A stretch of DNA of 64,000 nt from Pleomorphomonas sp. PLEO (GTDB lineage: Bacteria; Pseudomonadota; Alphaproteobacteria; Rhizobiales; Pleomorphomonadaceae): NCBI RefSeq assembly GCF_041320595.1, contig NZ_CP166625.1, positions 784,501-848,500 of the forward strand. The letters run 5' to 3'. Each line of letters begins with the position of its first letter. Position 1 is the stretch's first letter. The position numbers were made by a program, and so were the translations under genes. Positions 7,676 through 18,835 of this stretch are shown in pieces. The notes under the pieces are model-generated. The model had not been told where the DNA came from. It saw nothing but the letters and a program-made list of their open reading frames with translations, and ran no database searches.

Positions 7676-9421
7676 ATGCGCGCACAAGTCGCCGGCACGG
7701 CCCGGCTGGTGCTGTTCGCCAGCGAACTGGCCCTGCGCCGGTTCGTTCTGGCGCTTGAGCGTGGCCCCTTCTCGCGCTGGCGTTGGCCTGGATCGACACC
7801 CGAGCGGCTGGTCATCGCGCCGCAGGATATTCGCACGACCGACCCGACGGTCGCCGCCGACATCTACGCCGGTCTCTATGCCTTTGCGGGCAAGATGGTC
7901 GAGACGGGCGGCCGATCCCCCTTCGACATGCCGTCGCCATCGCAGGAATGGACGCGGGCGTTGCACGGCTTTTCCTGGCTGAGGCATCTCAGGGCGGCCG
8001 AGAACGCGCTCGCCCGCCAGAACGCGCGGGCTCTGGTGGCCGACTGGATCGCCCAGGAGACACACGCGCCGCCGGAGGCCTACGAGACCGAGAACATGGC
8101 CCGGCGGGTAATCGCCTGGATCACCCAGTCGCCGCTGATCCTCAAAGATGCCGACCGTGCCTTTTACCGTCGTTTCCTGCGTTCGCTGGTCCGGCAGGTG
8201 CGCCGGCTGCGTGGCCGTCAGAGCGACGCCGTGGACGGCTATCCGCGCCTGCTTGCCGCCGTGGCCGTCGGGGTGTTTGCCCTGTCGGCCGACAACCAGG
8301 GCCGGCTCGCTCGGCAGGCTGGTCTGCGGCTCGAGCAGGAACTCCGGCGCCAGATCCTACCGGACGGCGGTCACATCAGCCGCGACCCATCGGTGATCGC
8401 CGACCTCCTGACCGATCTCCTGCCGCTGCGTCAGGCCTATTCCAACCGTGGCGTCAACCCGCCGCAAGCGTTGATCGTGGCCATCGACCGCATGATGCCG
8501 ATGCTGCGCTTCTTCCGTCATTCGGATGGCAGCCTGCCGCATTTCAACGGCATGAGCGTCAGCCACGCCGGCCAGCTTGCCACTCTCAACGCATACGACG
8601 ACACGCACGGGCGGCCGGTGGAGAACGCCAGCCATTCCGGTTATCAGCGGCTGGAAGCCGGTGGCACGGTGGTCTTGATGGACGCCGGCCCCATTCCCCC
8701 GGTTGGCGTCAGCCAGAAAGCGCATGCCGGCTGCCTTTCCTTCGAGATGTCGAGCGGTTCCAACCGCTTCATCGTCAATTGCGGCGCGGCTGACGATCTG
8801 CGCTGGCATTCGGCTGCCCGCTCGACGCCGGCTCATTCGACGCTGTCGCTCGAAGATATTTCTTCCGGTGTCTTCCTCGATACGCCGCGACTCGTCCGCC
8901 GGCTCGGCCCGGTGATGATCGATGGTCCGCGCAATGTGCCGGTGGCTCGCGAGGACCGAGACGATGTCATCGCGCTGGTGGCCAGCCACGACGGTTATGC
9001 CCACCGTTTCGGTGTCATCCACGAGCGTCGGTTCGTCCTGCGCATCGATGGTGGCGAGATCGTCGGCTCCGACCGGATGACCTTCGTCGGCCGCAAGCCG
9101 CGCCACGATCGCTTCGCCATCCGCTTCCATCTGCATCCGCTGGTCCGGGCCAGCCGCACCGCCGGCGGCGATGTACTGCTCGTTGCGCCGGACGGAGAAG
9201 CGTGGACCTTCACCTGCGGCCTGATCGCTCCCGAACTCGAGGACAGCGTCTTTCTGTCCGATACGCTGGGTCGCCGCAAAAGCCTGCAGATCGTGCTGCC
9301 GGGGCGGGCGCGGGTGACACCGGAGGTCGCCTGGGCGATGACCCGGACGGCCGAAGGGCAGCGTGGCCGGTCGCGTGGTCGTGACGCTCGGCCCGGTCCG
9401 GATCTGTTCGCCAGCACCTGA
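7676..9421 (+). CDS. Heparinase II/III family protein
   Basis: A 581-residue protein with an alpha/alpha-toroid N-terminal half and a beta-rich C-terminal heparinase II/III-like domain ([37 protein letters not shown]). Characterised members are polysaccharide lyases acting on uronic acid polymers, but this branch, found between rsmB and purH in Hyphomicrobiales, has no known substrate. No signal peptide is visible. The start at 7676 follows AAAGGGGG; an in-frame ATG at 7607 lacks such a site. The C-terminal 30 residues are Arg/Gly-rich. Confidence 0.88.
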   Translation: MRAQVAGTARLVLFASELALRRFVLALERGPFSRWRWPGSTPERLVIAPQDIRTTDPTVAADIYAGLYAFAGKMVETGGRSPFDMPSPSQEWTRALHGFSWLRHLRAAENALARQNARALVADWIAQETHAPPEAYETENMARRVIAWITQSPLILKDADRAFYRRFLRSLVRQVRRLRGRQSDAVDGYPRLLAAVAVGVFALSADNQGRLARQAGLRLEQELRRQILPDGGHISRDPSVIADLLTDLLPLRQAYSNRGVNPPQALIVAIDRMMPMLRFFRHSDGSLPHFNGMSVSHAGQLATLNAYDDTHGRPVENASHSGYQRLEAGGTVVLMDAGPIPPVGVSQKAHAGCLSFEMSSGSNRFIVNCGAADDLRWHSAARSTPAHSTLSLEDISSGVFLDTPRLVRRLGPVMIDGPRNVPVAREDRDDVIALVASHDGYAHRFGVIHERRFVLRIDGGEIVGSDRMTFVGRKPRHDRFAIRFHLHPLVRASRTAGGDVLLVAPDGEAWTFTCGLIAPELEDSVFLSDTLGRRKSLQIVLPGRARVTPEVAWAMTRTAEGQRGRSRGRDARPGPDLFAST

Positions 9422-9537
9422 TCGCCAGTTTTCGCCGTAGAAAGCGGCGATTAGCGACCCAAATCGATTGGGCGCGGGTTCCGCGCGGCGACCTTTCGTG
9501 CTATCGCGCGGCCATCCCCATTCCCGGAGACATCCTC

Positions 9538-11127
9538 ATGGCTGGCCATCCCGATCGCGTCGCCCCCAAGCGCGCGCTGCTTTCCGTTTCCGACAAGACG
9601 GGCCTCGTCGAGCTCGCCCGTGCCCTCGCGGACCGTGGCGTCGAGCTCCTGACCACCGGCGGCTCAAAGAGGCTGCTGAGCGAGGCCGGCATTCCCGTCA
9701 CGGAAGTGGCCGATTTCACCGGCTTCCCCGAGATCATGGACGGTCGCGTCAAGACACTGCATCCCAAGGTGCATGGCGGCCTTCTCGCCGTTCGGGACGA
9801 CGCAGGCCACAAGCAGGCGATGGCCGATCACGGCATCCTTCCGATCGACATCCTGGTGGTCAATCTCTACCCGTTCGAGGAGACGATTGCGCGCGGTGCC
9901 GGCTATGACGAGACCATCGAGAACATCGATATCGGTGGCCCGGCGATGATCCGCGCCGCCTCCAAGAACCATGCCTACGTCACGGTTCTGGTCGAGCCGG
10001 CCGACTATGAGGCGGTGATCGTCGAGATGGACCAGGGGGGCGTCACCTTCGAGACCCGCCGCCGTCTCGCCGCCAAGGCCTATGCGCGCACCGGCGCCTA
10101 TGACGCGGCGATTTCCGGTTGGTTCGCCAGCGTGCTCGGCGGCAAGACCGGCGATTTCGTCGCCATCGGCGGCAAGCTTGCCGAGGACATGCGCTACGGC
10201 GAGAATCCGCACCAGTGGGCCTGTTTCTACCGCTCGACGGAAATCCGCCCCGGCGTTTCCACGGCGACGCAGCTGCAGGGCAAGGTGCTGAGCTACAACA
10301 ACATCAACGACACCGACGCCGCTTTCGAGCTGGTGGCCGAGTTCGATCGGGCGGTACCGGCCGTCGCCATCATCAAGCACGCCAATCCCTGTGGCGTTGC
10401 CACTGGTGCGACGCTTCTTGAAGCCTATACCAAGGCGCATCGCTGCGACCCGGTCTCGGCCTATGGCGGCATCGTGGCGCTGAACGGCACGCTCGACGCC
10501 GATACGGCCAAGAAGATCGTTGAGATATTCACCGAGGTGATCATTGCGCCCTCGGCCACCGACGAAGCGATCGCCATCGTCGGTGCCAAGAAGAACCTGC
10601 GTCTCCTGGTCACCGGCGGGTTGCCCGATCCGAAGGCGCCCGGCATCACGGCCAAGACGGTGGCCGGCGGCCTGTTGGTCCAGTCGCGCGACAACGGCGT
10701 GGTTACCGCCGCCGACCTCAAGGTGGTGACCAAGCGGGCGCCGACGGAAACCGAACTTGCCGACCTCCTGCTGGCTTTCAAGGTTTGCAAGCACGTCAAA
10801 TCCAACGCCATTGTCTACGTGAAGGACGGCGCGACCGCCGGCATTGGCGCCGGCCAGATGAACCGCGTCGATTCCTCGCGCATCGCCGCCATTCGTGCTG
10901 GCGAAGCGGCTGAGACGGCTGGGCTTACGGAATCGCTTGCCAAGGGTTCAGTGGTCGCCTCCGATGCCTTCTTCCCCTTCGCCGACGGCCTTGAATCGGC
11001 GATTGCCGCTGGTGCGACCGCCGCCATCCAGCCGGGTGGTTCCATCCACGACGCCGAGGTGATTGCCGCCGCCGACAAGGCCGGCATCGCCATGGTGTTC
11101 ACCGGCATGCGGCACTTCCGGCACTAA
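9538..11127 (+). CDS. purH: Bifunctional AICAR transformylase / IMP cyclohydrolase PurH
   Basis: Catalyses the last two steps of IMP synthesis. The 529-residue protein has the MGS-like cyclohydrolase domain first ([32 protein letters not shown]) and the AICARFT domain after (about residue 200 on). There, [10 protein letters not shown] contains the Lys-His catalytic pair, and [10 protein letters not shown] and [10 protein letters not shown] close the chain. The length is typical. A hairpin with a T-tract follows at 11187-11220. Confidence 0.98.
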   Translation: MAGHPDRVAPKRALLSVSDKTGLVELARALADRGVELLTTGGSKRLLSEAGIPVTEVADFTGFPEIMDGRVKTLHPKVHGGLLAVRDDAGHKQAMADHGILPIDILVVNLYPFEETIARGAGYDETIENIDIGGPAMIRAASKNHAYVTVLVEPADYEAVIVEMDQGGVTFETRRRLAAKAYARTGAYDAAISGWFASVLGGKTGDFVAIGGKLAEDMRYGENPHQWACFYRSTEIRPGVSTATQLQGKVLSYNNINDTDAAFELVAEFDRAVPAVAIIKHANPCGVATGATLLEAYTKAHRCDPVSAYGGIVALNGTLDADTAKKIVEIFTEVIIAPSATDEAIAIVGAKKNLRLLVTGGLPDPKAPGITAKTVAGGLLVQSRDNGVVTAADLKVVTKRAPTETELADLLLAFKVCKHVKSNAIVYVKDGATAGIGAGQMNRVDSSRIAAIRAGEAAETAGLTESLAKGSVVASDAFFPFADGLESAIAAGATAAIQPGGSIHDAEVIAAADKAGIAMVFTGMRHFRH

Positions 11128-11186
11128 GGTGAAGGGCAATCCGCTGTTCTGACAGGTGCTCGACAGGTTTCTCGACCCATGGTGAG

Positions 11187-11220
11187 CGGGCCGGCGCGAT
11201 CAACGTGTCGGCCCGTTTTT
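11187..11220 (+). terminator. Intrinsic terminator after purH
   Basis: CGGGCCG and CGGCCCG form a 7-bp stem around a 15-base loop, directly followed by TTTTT. It ends only 13 bases before the next gene's ATG. Confidence 0.8.
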
Positions 11221-11233
11221 CGAGGAACCACGC

Positions 11234-11521
11234 ATGAAGACCGCTTTGATCGCCGCCGCTTTCGCTGTCATGCTCACCCCTATCGCCGCTTTCGCCGATG
11301 ATGAGAACGCCAAGTGCACCGATGCTGCCAAGGACACCTGGCTCACCATCGATGCCATCAAGGCCAAGGCCGAGGCCGCCGGTTACAGCAAGATCAAAAA
11401 GGTGAAGGTGGAAGGTAGCTGCTACGAGGTTTACGCCTTCGACAAGAATGGCAAGAAGGCTGAAGTGCTGTTCAATCCGTCCACCGGCGAGAAGGCCGGC
11501 GACGAGGCGGGCCAGAACTGA
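11234..11521 (+). CDS. Secreted PepSY-domain protein
   Basis: A 95-residue exported protein: the first 21 residues form a signal peptide ending in AFA. The mature part carries a PepSY-type fold (WLTIDAIKAKAEAAGY, then VKVEGSCYEVYAFDKNGKKAEVLFNPSTGE) and two Cys (C30 and C62 region) that could form a disulfide. PepSY proteins of this size commonly sit beside b-type cytochromes and two-component pairs; a role as periplasmic ligand sensor or inhibitor is inference. It leads a tightly packed five-gene cluster on the plus strand. Confidence 0.8.
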   Translation: MKTALIAAAFAVMLTPIAAFADDENAKCTDAAKDTWLTIDAIKAKAEAAGYSKIKKVKVEGSCYEVYAFDKNGKKAEVLFNPSTGEKAGDEAGQN

Positions 11522-11525
11522 CACC

Positions 11526-12074
11526 ATGGCCGATGCGTCCGCTGGCGGCAGTACGCCGCCGCGGACGGTCCGGGTCTGGGATCCGGTCGTCCGCTTGTTT
11601 CACTGGACGGTGGTTGTTGCCGTCTCCCTAAATCTCTTCATTCTCAAGCCAGGCCGGCTTTATCATCGCTACGCCGGTTATGTGGTGATCGCCGCGGTGC
11701 TCATTCGGCTCGTCTGGGGCTTCGTCGGCACCCGCCACGCGCGCTTTGCCGATTTCTTCCCGACACCGTCGCGCCTTGTTCCCTATTTGAAGGCGCTTGT
11801 CCGAGGCGAGGAGCCACGTCATATCGGTCACAACCCGGCCGCCGCGGTCATGATGCTGGCCCTCATGGGCTTGCTTCTGGCAACGGGTATCACCGGTTGG
11901 ATGACCACGCTCGACGCCTTCTGGGGAGAAGACTGGCTTGAGGAGTTGCATGGCGGCTTTGCCAACGCCATCATGGTGCTGGCGCTGGTCCATGCGGCCG
12001 CCGCCATCATTGAAAGCCTCCGCCACCGTGAAAATCTGGTCTGGTCGATGGTGACGGGCAGAAAGCGCTCCTGA
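11526..12074 (+). CDS. Cytochrome b561-type membrane electron carrier
   Basis: A 182-residue integral membrane di-heme cytochrome b of the b561 / hydrogenase-b-subunit superfamily. Four hydrophobic segments are seen, with candidate heme His in LFHWTVV, LYHRYAGYV, ELHGGF and LVHAAAA. The start at 11526, four bases after the PepSY stop, puts WDPVVRLFHW at the usual place near the N terminus; the longer frame from 11448 would overlap the PepSY gene. It probably moves electrons across the membrane for an unknown partner. The stop overlaps the response regulator start (TGATG). Confidence 0.88.
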   Translation: MADASAGGSTPPRTVRVWDPVVRLFHWTVVVAVSLNLFILKPGRLYHRYAGYVVIAAVLIRLVWGFVGTRHARFADFFPTPSRLVPYLKALVRGEEPRHIGHNPAAAVMMLALMGLLLATGITGWMTTLDAFWGEDWLEELHGGFANAIMVLALVHAAAAIIESLRHRENLVWSMVTGRKRS

Positions 12075-12775
12075 TGCGTCTTCTTCTCGTCGAGGATAGT
12101 GCCCGCCTCGCCGCGCTGCTTGCAGAAGCCGTGCGCGAGGCCGGCTGGCGTCTCGACGCTGTCAGTACCTTTGCCGACGCGGAAGCGGCTATCGCAGCGA
12201 CCGAATTCGACCTGATCCTGCTCGATCTGGGGCTGCCGGACGGTGATGGGCTGGATCTGCTGCGGGCCATTCGTCGCGCCGCCGACGTGACGCCGGTGCT
12301 GATTATTACCGCTCGCGGCACTGTCGAGGAACGCATTGCCGGCCTCGATGCCGGCGCCGACGATTATTTGGTCAAGCCTTTTCATCACCGCGAGTTTCTG
12401 GCGCGTTGCCGGGCCATGCTGCGGCGGTCGCCGACGGCGTTGCAGCCGGTGCTGGTCGCCGGTCAGTTGGCCTATGATCCTGCAACCGCCCTGCTGACCG
12501 TCGACGGCGAAATCATTGCGTTGCCGCCGCGCGAGCGGGCGCTTTGCGAAGCGCTGATGCGCGATGTCGGCCGCCTGGTACCACGCCGTCGGCTGGAAAC
12601 CACGCTGTCGGACTATGACAGCGAACTGACCACCAACGCGCTCGATCTTGCGGTCTCTCGGTTGCGCAAGCGGCTTGAAGGCTGCGAAAGCAGGGTCGAG
12701 ATCGCCACGGTGCGCGGCCTCGGCTACCTGATGCGGGAGTGCCTTGACGTCGATTCCGGCGAGGAGACGTCATGA
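12074..12775 (+). CDS. OmpR-family response regulator
   Basis: A 233-residue DNA-binding response regulator with a receiver domain (1-115) and a winged-helix output domain (about 125-225). The phosphoacceptor is D51 in LILLDLGLPDGDG, the acidic pair is E7/D8, T80-type and K102-type residues are in place (IITARG, LVKPF). It resembles the QseB/PmrA/TctD group. The start overlaps the cytochrome stop by one base, and the stop overlaps the kinase start, so the pair is translationally coupled. Targets probably include its own operon. Confidence 0.95.
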   Translation: MRLLLVEDSARLAALLAEAVREAGWRLDAVSTFADAEAAIAATEFDLILLDLGLPDGDGLDLLRAIRRAADVTPVLIITARGTVEERIAGLDAGADDYLVKPFHHREFLARCRAMLRRSPTALQPVLVAGQLAYDPATALLTVDGEIIALPPRERALCEALMRDVGRLVPRRRLETTLSDYDSELTTNALDLAVSRLRKRLEGCESRVEIATVRGLGYLMRECLDVDSGEETS

Positions 12776-14172
12776 GCGGACGTCGCCGCAAGCGGCTTGC
12801 CGGGCTGGTGGCCCGCCGCATTCTGATTTTCGCGCTGCTGGCCATGCTGCTGCAAGTGGCCCAAATCTTCGCCCGCTATTGGTTCGACGACGCAGAACTC
12901 GGCTATATCCTGGTCGAACGCGAGACCGCGGCGATCGCCGCTTCCATCCACCGCGTGGCCGGTGCTCTCAAGATCGATCCGGCAGCGCCGGTTCTTCATC
13001 GCTACAGTGGCATTGCCGACGAGGCCGATGAGGCCGGCTTTGCCCATGACGATGCCAATCTCGCCGACCACCTGCCGCCGGCCACTTTCGTGCGTATCGC
13101 CACCGAGGACGGGCAGTCCGTCTATTCCAACTGTGGCGAAGAGTGCCAAGAGCACTTCCTTCCGGCGTTGGATAACACACCGGATTTCTGGCAGCGAACG
13201 ATCGAGCCGGGCAAACCGCTCAGCGTCGCCGGGGGGCGTGCCTTCGTCATCGATGGCGAGCGGGTGATCGTCGACGTTGCCGTTCTGCACGATCCCGATG
13301 ATTTCCTCGCCTCGATTCTGACGGGCGAGATCATCGATCATATGCTGGTGCCGATGGGATTGATGCTGGCGCTGACGATCGGTGCCACCATCCTGTCGAT
13401 CAGCGCGGCGCTGCGTCCCGTGACGGCGGCGGCCCGAGCGGCCGATGCCATCGATCCTCGTTCTCCGTCCCCCTTGGCAATTGATGACGCCATGCCCGCG
13501 GAGATCGTGGGTCTCGTCGAGGCGATCAACCGGCTGTTCGCTCGGACCGCCGAGATGGTTTCGGCACAGAAGGTGTTCTCGGCCGCCGTTGCCCATGAGA
13601 TCCGAACACCGCTCGCCGTGCTGCGACTTGAACTCGACCGGATCGCCGATCCGCGCGCCCGACGGGCCGAGGCCGATATCGAGCGTCTGTCGCATATCCT
13701 CGAGCAATTGACGGCCCTTGCTCGTCTCGATGTCGTCGATGACGCCGCCTTCGTCTCGACAGACCTCGCCGATCTTGCCGCCGATGTCGTGTCCGACATG
13801 GCGCCTCTGGTCATCGACCGGGGCGCGAGCATCGCCTTCGAAGGCGATGGTCCTGTGAGGGTGAGATTGGTACCTTCGCTGATACAGAACGTCGTGAGAA
13901 ATCTGATAGAGAACTGCCTCAAGCACGCTGGCCGTGGCGTCGATATCGTCGTAGCGGTTGGTGAGGATGGCAGTCTGACTGTCGCCGACAACGGCTCAGG
14001 TTTTGTTCCTTGCGAGGTGCAGGGTGAATTCGGTCGTGTAAAAGCGTCGGGGTCGCTCGGCCTTGGCCTTACCATCGTCGAGCGGATCGCCAAGCTGCAC
14101 GATGCCGCGCTTTCCATCCGCTCTCGTCCGGGTGAAGGGTGCCGGGTCCACTTCGCTTTCGCCCATCTATGA
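12772..14172 (+). CDS. Membrane sensor histidine kinase
   Basis: Partner of the preceding regulator, 466 residues. Membrane helix about 15-35, a periplasmic sensor region to about residue 185, a second helix about 190-215, a linker, then the H-box AVAHEIRTPLAVL with H275, N-box NLIENCLKHA, G1 DNGSGF and G2 SLGLGLTIV. The sensor region contains a C121-GEE-C125 motif next to acidic residues, suitable for a disulfide switch or metal site. The position between b561 and mbfA suggests redox or iron sensing, but the signal is not known. Confidence 0.94.
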   Translation: MSGRRRKRLAGLVARRILIFALLAMLLQVAQIFARYWFDDAELGYILVERETAAIAASIHRVAGALKIDPAAPVLHRYSGIADEADEAGFAHDDANLADHLPPATFVRIATEDGQSVYSNCGEECQEHFLPALDNTPDFWQRTIEPGKPLSVAGGRAFVIDGERVIVDVAVLHDPDDFLASILTGEIIDHMLVPMGLMLALTIGATILSISAALRPVTAAARAADAIDPRSPSPLAIDDAMPAEIVGLVEAINRLFARTAEMVSAQKVFSAAVAHEIRTPLAVLRLELDRIADPRARRAEADIERLSHILEQLTALARLDVVDDAAFVSTDLADLAADVVSDMAPLVIDRGASIAFEGDGPVRVRLVPSLIQNVVRNLIENCLKHAGRGVDIVVAVGEDGSLTVADNGSGFVPCEVQGEFGRVKASGSLGLGLTIVERIAKLHDAALSIRSRPGEGCRVHFAFAHL

Positions 14173-14179
14173 GGAAACG

Positions 14180-15157
14180 ATGTTCAACTCACTTGGCAAC
14201 CGCCGCCGATTTTCCGACCTCAACGAGCAGGAGATCCTGGCGCTGGCCATCTCCAGCGAGGAGGACGACGCCCGCATCTATGCGAGCTATGCCGAAAAGC
14301 TGCGCAAGGACTATCCGGCGACGGCGGCGATGTTCGATGAGATGGTCAAGGACGAAGACGGCCATCGCCGCTTCCTGATCGCCGAGCATGAGCGGCTGTT
14401 CGGACCGGTGATCCCGCTGATCCGTCGCGAGCACGTGGCTGGCTATTACGCCCGCCAGCCGGTGTGGCTGGTCGAAAACCTTGGCGTCGAACGCATCCGC
14501 GAGGAAGCGGCGCGCATGGAGGCGCAGGCTTATAAATTCTATCTGGAGGCGGCCAAGCGCGTCTCGGATACCGGCGCCCGTCGTCTGCTCGGGGATCTCG
14601 CCGAGCAGGAGCGCCACCATATGGAAGGCGCCGAGACTGCCCGCGAGGAAAACGTCGGGCCGTCGGCACAAGAAGAAGAGGCGATGGTCGCCCGTCGCCA
14701 GTTCATCCTTACTTATGTTCAGCCGGGTCTCGCCGGACTGATGGACGGCTCGGTGTCGACGCTGGCGCCGATCTTCGCCACCGCCTTTGCCACGCAGAAT
14801 TCCTGGACGACCTTCCAGGTGGCGCTCGCCGCCTCGGTTGGTGCCGGCATTTCCATGGGCTTTACCGAGGCCGCCCACGATGATGGCGTCATCTCCGGCC
14901 GTGGCTCGCCGATCAAGCGCGGCCTTGCCTCGGGCATCATGACGGCGCTCGGTGGTCTCGGCCACGCGCTGCCCTATCTGGTGCCGAATTTCCATATGGC
15001 GACGGCGATCGCCCTCGTCATCGTGTTTATCGAGCTGTGGGCTATCGCCGGCATCCAGAACCGCTACATGGAGACGCCGTTCTTCCGGGCCGTCATTCAG
15101 GTGGTGATCGGCGGCGCGCTGGTGCTGGCGGCCGGTATTCTGATCGGCGGCGGCTGA
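14180..15157 (+). CDS. mbfA: Membrane-bound ferritin MbfA (erythrin-VIT1 iron exporter)
   Basis: A 325-residue fusion. The N-terminal ferritin-like domain (about 1-150) has the Glu/His pattern of a di-iron site (SSEEDDARIYASYAE, KDEDGHRRFL, AEQERHHMEGAE). The C-terminal VIT1 domain (about 170-325) has several membrane helices, starting with LAGLMDGSVSTLAPIFA. Known MbfA proteins of Bradyrhizobium and Agrobacterium export iron and protect against peroxide. The start follows GAGGAAACG and lies eight bases after the kinase stop, so it is probably co-expressed with the two-component genes. No Irr-type box is evident right before it. The longer frame starting inside the kinase is rejected. Confidence 0.93.
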   Translation: MFNSLGNRRRFSDLNEQEILALAISSEEDDARIYASYAEKLRKDYPATAAMFDEMVKDEDGHRRFLIAEHERLFGPVIPLIRREHVAGYYARQPVWLVENLGVERIREEAARMEAQAYKFYLEAAKRVSDTGARRLLGDLAEQERHHMEGAETAREENVGPSAQEEEAMVARRQFILTYVQPGLAGLMDGSVSTLAPIFATAFATQNSWTTFQVALAASVGAGISMGFTEAAHDDGVISGRGSPIKRGLASGIMTALGGLGHALPYLVPNFHMATAIALVIVFIELWAIAGIQNRYMETPFFRAVIQVVIGGALVLAAGILIGGG

Positions 15158-15197
15158 GGCAGCTGGCAGGAAGTCTGCAGATTTTGCGAAAAGGTTT

Positions 15198-15225
15198 GGG
15201 GCGGCATGGGCCGCCCCTCTGTTTT
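15198..15225. terminator. Terminator between mbfA and acsA
   Basis: GGGGCGGC-atgg-GCCGCCCC followed by TCTGTTTTT; an 8-bp GC stem with a T-tract for the plus strand, placed between convergent genes. On the minus strand the tract is weaker. Confidence 0.85.
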
Positions 15226-17169
<1,944 letters not shown>

Positions 17170-17248
17170 CTAAAACCTCCTCGCGCCAGGGCCCCCCTAG
17201 GCCATGCGCCAATCGATTTCAGTATGGTCCGTCAAAACACTTAAGTCC

Positions 17249-17266
17249 ATTAGCCGCCCGGCTAAT
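17249..17266. terminator. Hairpin after the lysine methyltransferase gene
   Basis: ATTAGCCG-cc-CGGCTAAT is an 8-bp stem 26 bases after the methyltransferase stop. No T-tract follows immediately on the minus strand (a TGTTTT occurs about 12 bases later), so function as a terminator is uncertain. Confidence 0.4.
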
Positions 17267-17291
17267 TGGCATCACTGGGTGCCGGCTTGGG

Positions 17292-17945
17292 TCAGGTAAA
17301 GTGCCAGACGCGGGTGGTCCGGATATCTCGATCCTCGATGGCGCGCGGTACCGGCACGTCATAACTTGCAAGCGGCGCGATGCCGGCGGGCGGCAGATAG
17401 GCGCGGCCAGGGTCGCCGAACAGAACGGCGGCGCCCGCCGCTTGCGCCGCGCGCAGGAAGGGCTCGACGCGGGTGGCCATCGGTCGCTCGTAGAACACGT
17501 CTCCGGCCAGAACGACGTCGAAACCGGCGGGGCCGCAATCGAGGAAATCCGTGTCCGGCGCGGTGAGCGCCACGCCGTTGTCGTCAGCATTGATCAGGAC
17601 GGCGGCGCGGGCGTAGGCATCGATATCGGCCGCGACGACCTCTCGGGCGCCGGCGAGCATGGCGGCGATGGCCACAATGCCGGAGCCGGCGGCGAAATCG
17701 AGCACGCGGGCGCCGCGAACGATCTCCGGATGATCGAGCACATGGCGTGCGAGCGCCTGCCCTCCGGCCCAGGCGAAAGCCCAGAAGGGCGGAGGCAGAC
17801 CAACCCGACCGAGGTCGTCCTCGGTGGCTTGCCAAAGATCCATCGCCTCGTCGGCGAGACGCAGCCGGATCTCCGGCACTAGGGGCGGCGTTTTGGAACG
17901 GGTTTCACGCAGAATGAAGGCGCGCTCGCGGGCAAGGTCGCTCAC
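17292..17945 (-). CDS. Methyltransferase of the ETF-beta lysine methyltransferase type
   Basis: A 217-residue seven-beta-strand SAM methyltransferase of the family-16 group that includes human ETFBKMT and its alphaproteobacterial homologue. Visible motifs: PPPFWAFAWAGGQALARHVLDHP, motif I VLDFAAGSGIVAIAAM, VVAADIDAYA and the post-motif LAGDVFYE. The family substrate is the beta subunit of electron transfer flavoprotein, encoded at 61295-62044 here. The GTG at 17945 overlaps the EVE gene stop as GTGA; the longer frame back to 18110 runs through the EVE gene and is rejected. Substrate assignment is by family. Confidence 0.82.
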   Translation of the reverse strand: MSDLARERAFILRETRSKTPPLVPEIRLRLADEAMDLWQATEDDLGRVGLPPPFWAFAWAGGQALARHVLDHPEIVRGARVLDFAAGSGIVAIAAMLAGAREVVAADIDAYARAAVLINADDNGVALTAPDTDFLDCGPAGFDVVLAGDVFYERPMATRVEPFLRAAQAAGAAVLFGDPGRAYLPPAGIAPLASYDVPVPRAIEDRDIRTTRVWHFT

Positions 17946-18355
17946 CGCTCCGCCATGGCGAGAACGATCGCCCATTCTTCGTCGGTCACCGGCTGAACCG
18001 AAAGACGCATCGAGGTGACCAGACTCATCTTGGAAAGCGAAGGTTCGGCCTTGATTTCGGCAAGCGTGACAGGGCGCTTGAGGTCGCTGACCGCCCGCAG
18101 GTCGACGCAATCCCAGCGCGGATCGGCACTGGTGCTGTCGAGGTGGGATGGAGCGATCACCTCGCAGATGCCGACGACGGCCAGGCCCTCGTTGGAATGA
18201 TAGTAGAAGCCTTGGTCGCCCACCTGCATCGCCCGCATGTTGTTACGGGCGAGGTAGTTGCGCACGCCGTCCCATTCGGTGCCGGCGGCGCCCCTTGCCT
18301 TGAGGTCGGTGAACGAGAACTTGAAGGGCTCGGACTTAAACAGCCAATGGGCCAT
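17942..18355 (-). CDS. EVE domain protein (thymocyte nuclear protein 1 type)
   Basis: A 137-residue single EVE domain (PUA-like fold): WLFKSEPFKFSFTDL, GVRNYLARNNMRAMQVGDQGFYYHS and GICEV are the conserved blocks. EVE domains bind modified nucleobases in DNA or RNA; the physiological ligand of the bacterial stand-alone form is not established. It lies between a YciI-like protein and the methyltransferase, with the latter overlapping its stop codon, so the three are probably one operon. Confidence 0.92.
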   Translation of the reverse strand: MAHWLFKSEPFKFSFTDLKARGAAGTEWDGVRNYLARNNMRAMQVGDQGFYYHSNEGLAVVGICEVIAPSHLDSTSADPRWDCVDLRAVSDLKRPVTLAEIKAEPSLSKMSLVTSMRLSVQPVTDEEWAIVLAMAER

Positions 18356-18385
18356 GGTGCTCCCCGTCGCGGCGTAGCGGCGGCG

Positions 18386-18670
18386 TCAGCCGGGCGCGCC
18401 GATGACCCATTTCCACGGCTTGATGTCGACGCTCTCGAACAGACCGGCCCGGGCATAGGGATCTTCGGCCAGTACCGTCTGCAATGTTTTGAGGTCGACC
18501 GCTTCAGTGATCAGCAGCGAGCCGACCATGCTGCCGGTTTCGTCGAGATAGGGACCGCCGACCAGGATGGTATCGGCGTTGGCCTTGACATATTCGAGAT
18601 GGGCAGCCCGGTTGGCTTGCCTGACGGGCAGAAGCCCCACTTTGTCGATGCAACTGACGACGTAATGCAT
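18386..18670 (-). CDS. YciI-like protein
   Basis: A 94-residue dimeric alpha/beta-barrel-type small protein: MHYVVSCIDK, RAAHLEYVKA, GGPYLDETGSMVGSLLI, and DPYARAGLFESVDIKPW are family blocks, including the conserved His and the Asp-Pro pair. The biochemical role of YciI proteins is mostly unknown. The start at 18670 matches the family; the longer frame from 18847 would cross a hairpin repeat. The EVE gene follows 30 bases downstream. Confidence 0.88.
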   Translation of the reverse strand: MHYVVSCIDKVGLLPVRQANRAAHLEYVKANADTILVGGPYLDETGSMVGSLLITEAVDLKTLQTVLAEDPYARAGLFESVDIKPWKWVIGAPG

Positions 18671-18708
18671 GGTTCGCCTCGAATGCCGACGATGGACTGA
18701 GGTGGACC

Positions 18709-18770
18709 CTAGAGCATTTCCCGGCCGGATGGAACACTCTGATCGAAAAGGAGATGCACCTGATCGGAGG
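18709..18770. repeat. Possible degenerate hairpin repeat
   Basis: Begins with CTAGAGCATTTCC and contains GATCGAAAAGG and CTGATCGG blocks, resembling the TAGAGCA-type elements at 3717, 28619 and 51031, but too diverged to align fully. It lies just upstream of the YciI gene. Confidence 0.35.
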
Positions 18771-18835
18771 CTTCGTCGGGTTGAGCAGATCACGGCATGC
18801 CGGGCGGTCGGTTTGGGCCGGCGGCCGCCAAACGC

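Noticed and set aside
9432-9450. TCGCCG-tagaaag-CGGCGA hairpin after the heparinase gene
   Set aside because: Six base pairs and no T-tract; could be chance in GC-rich DNA.
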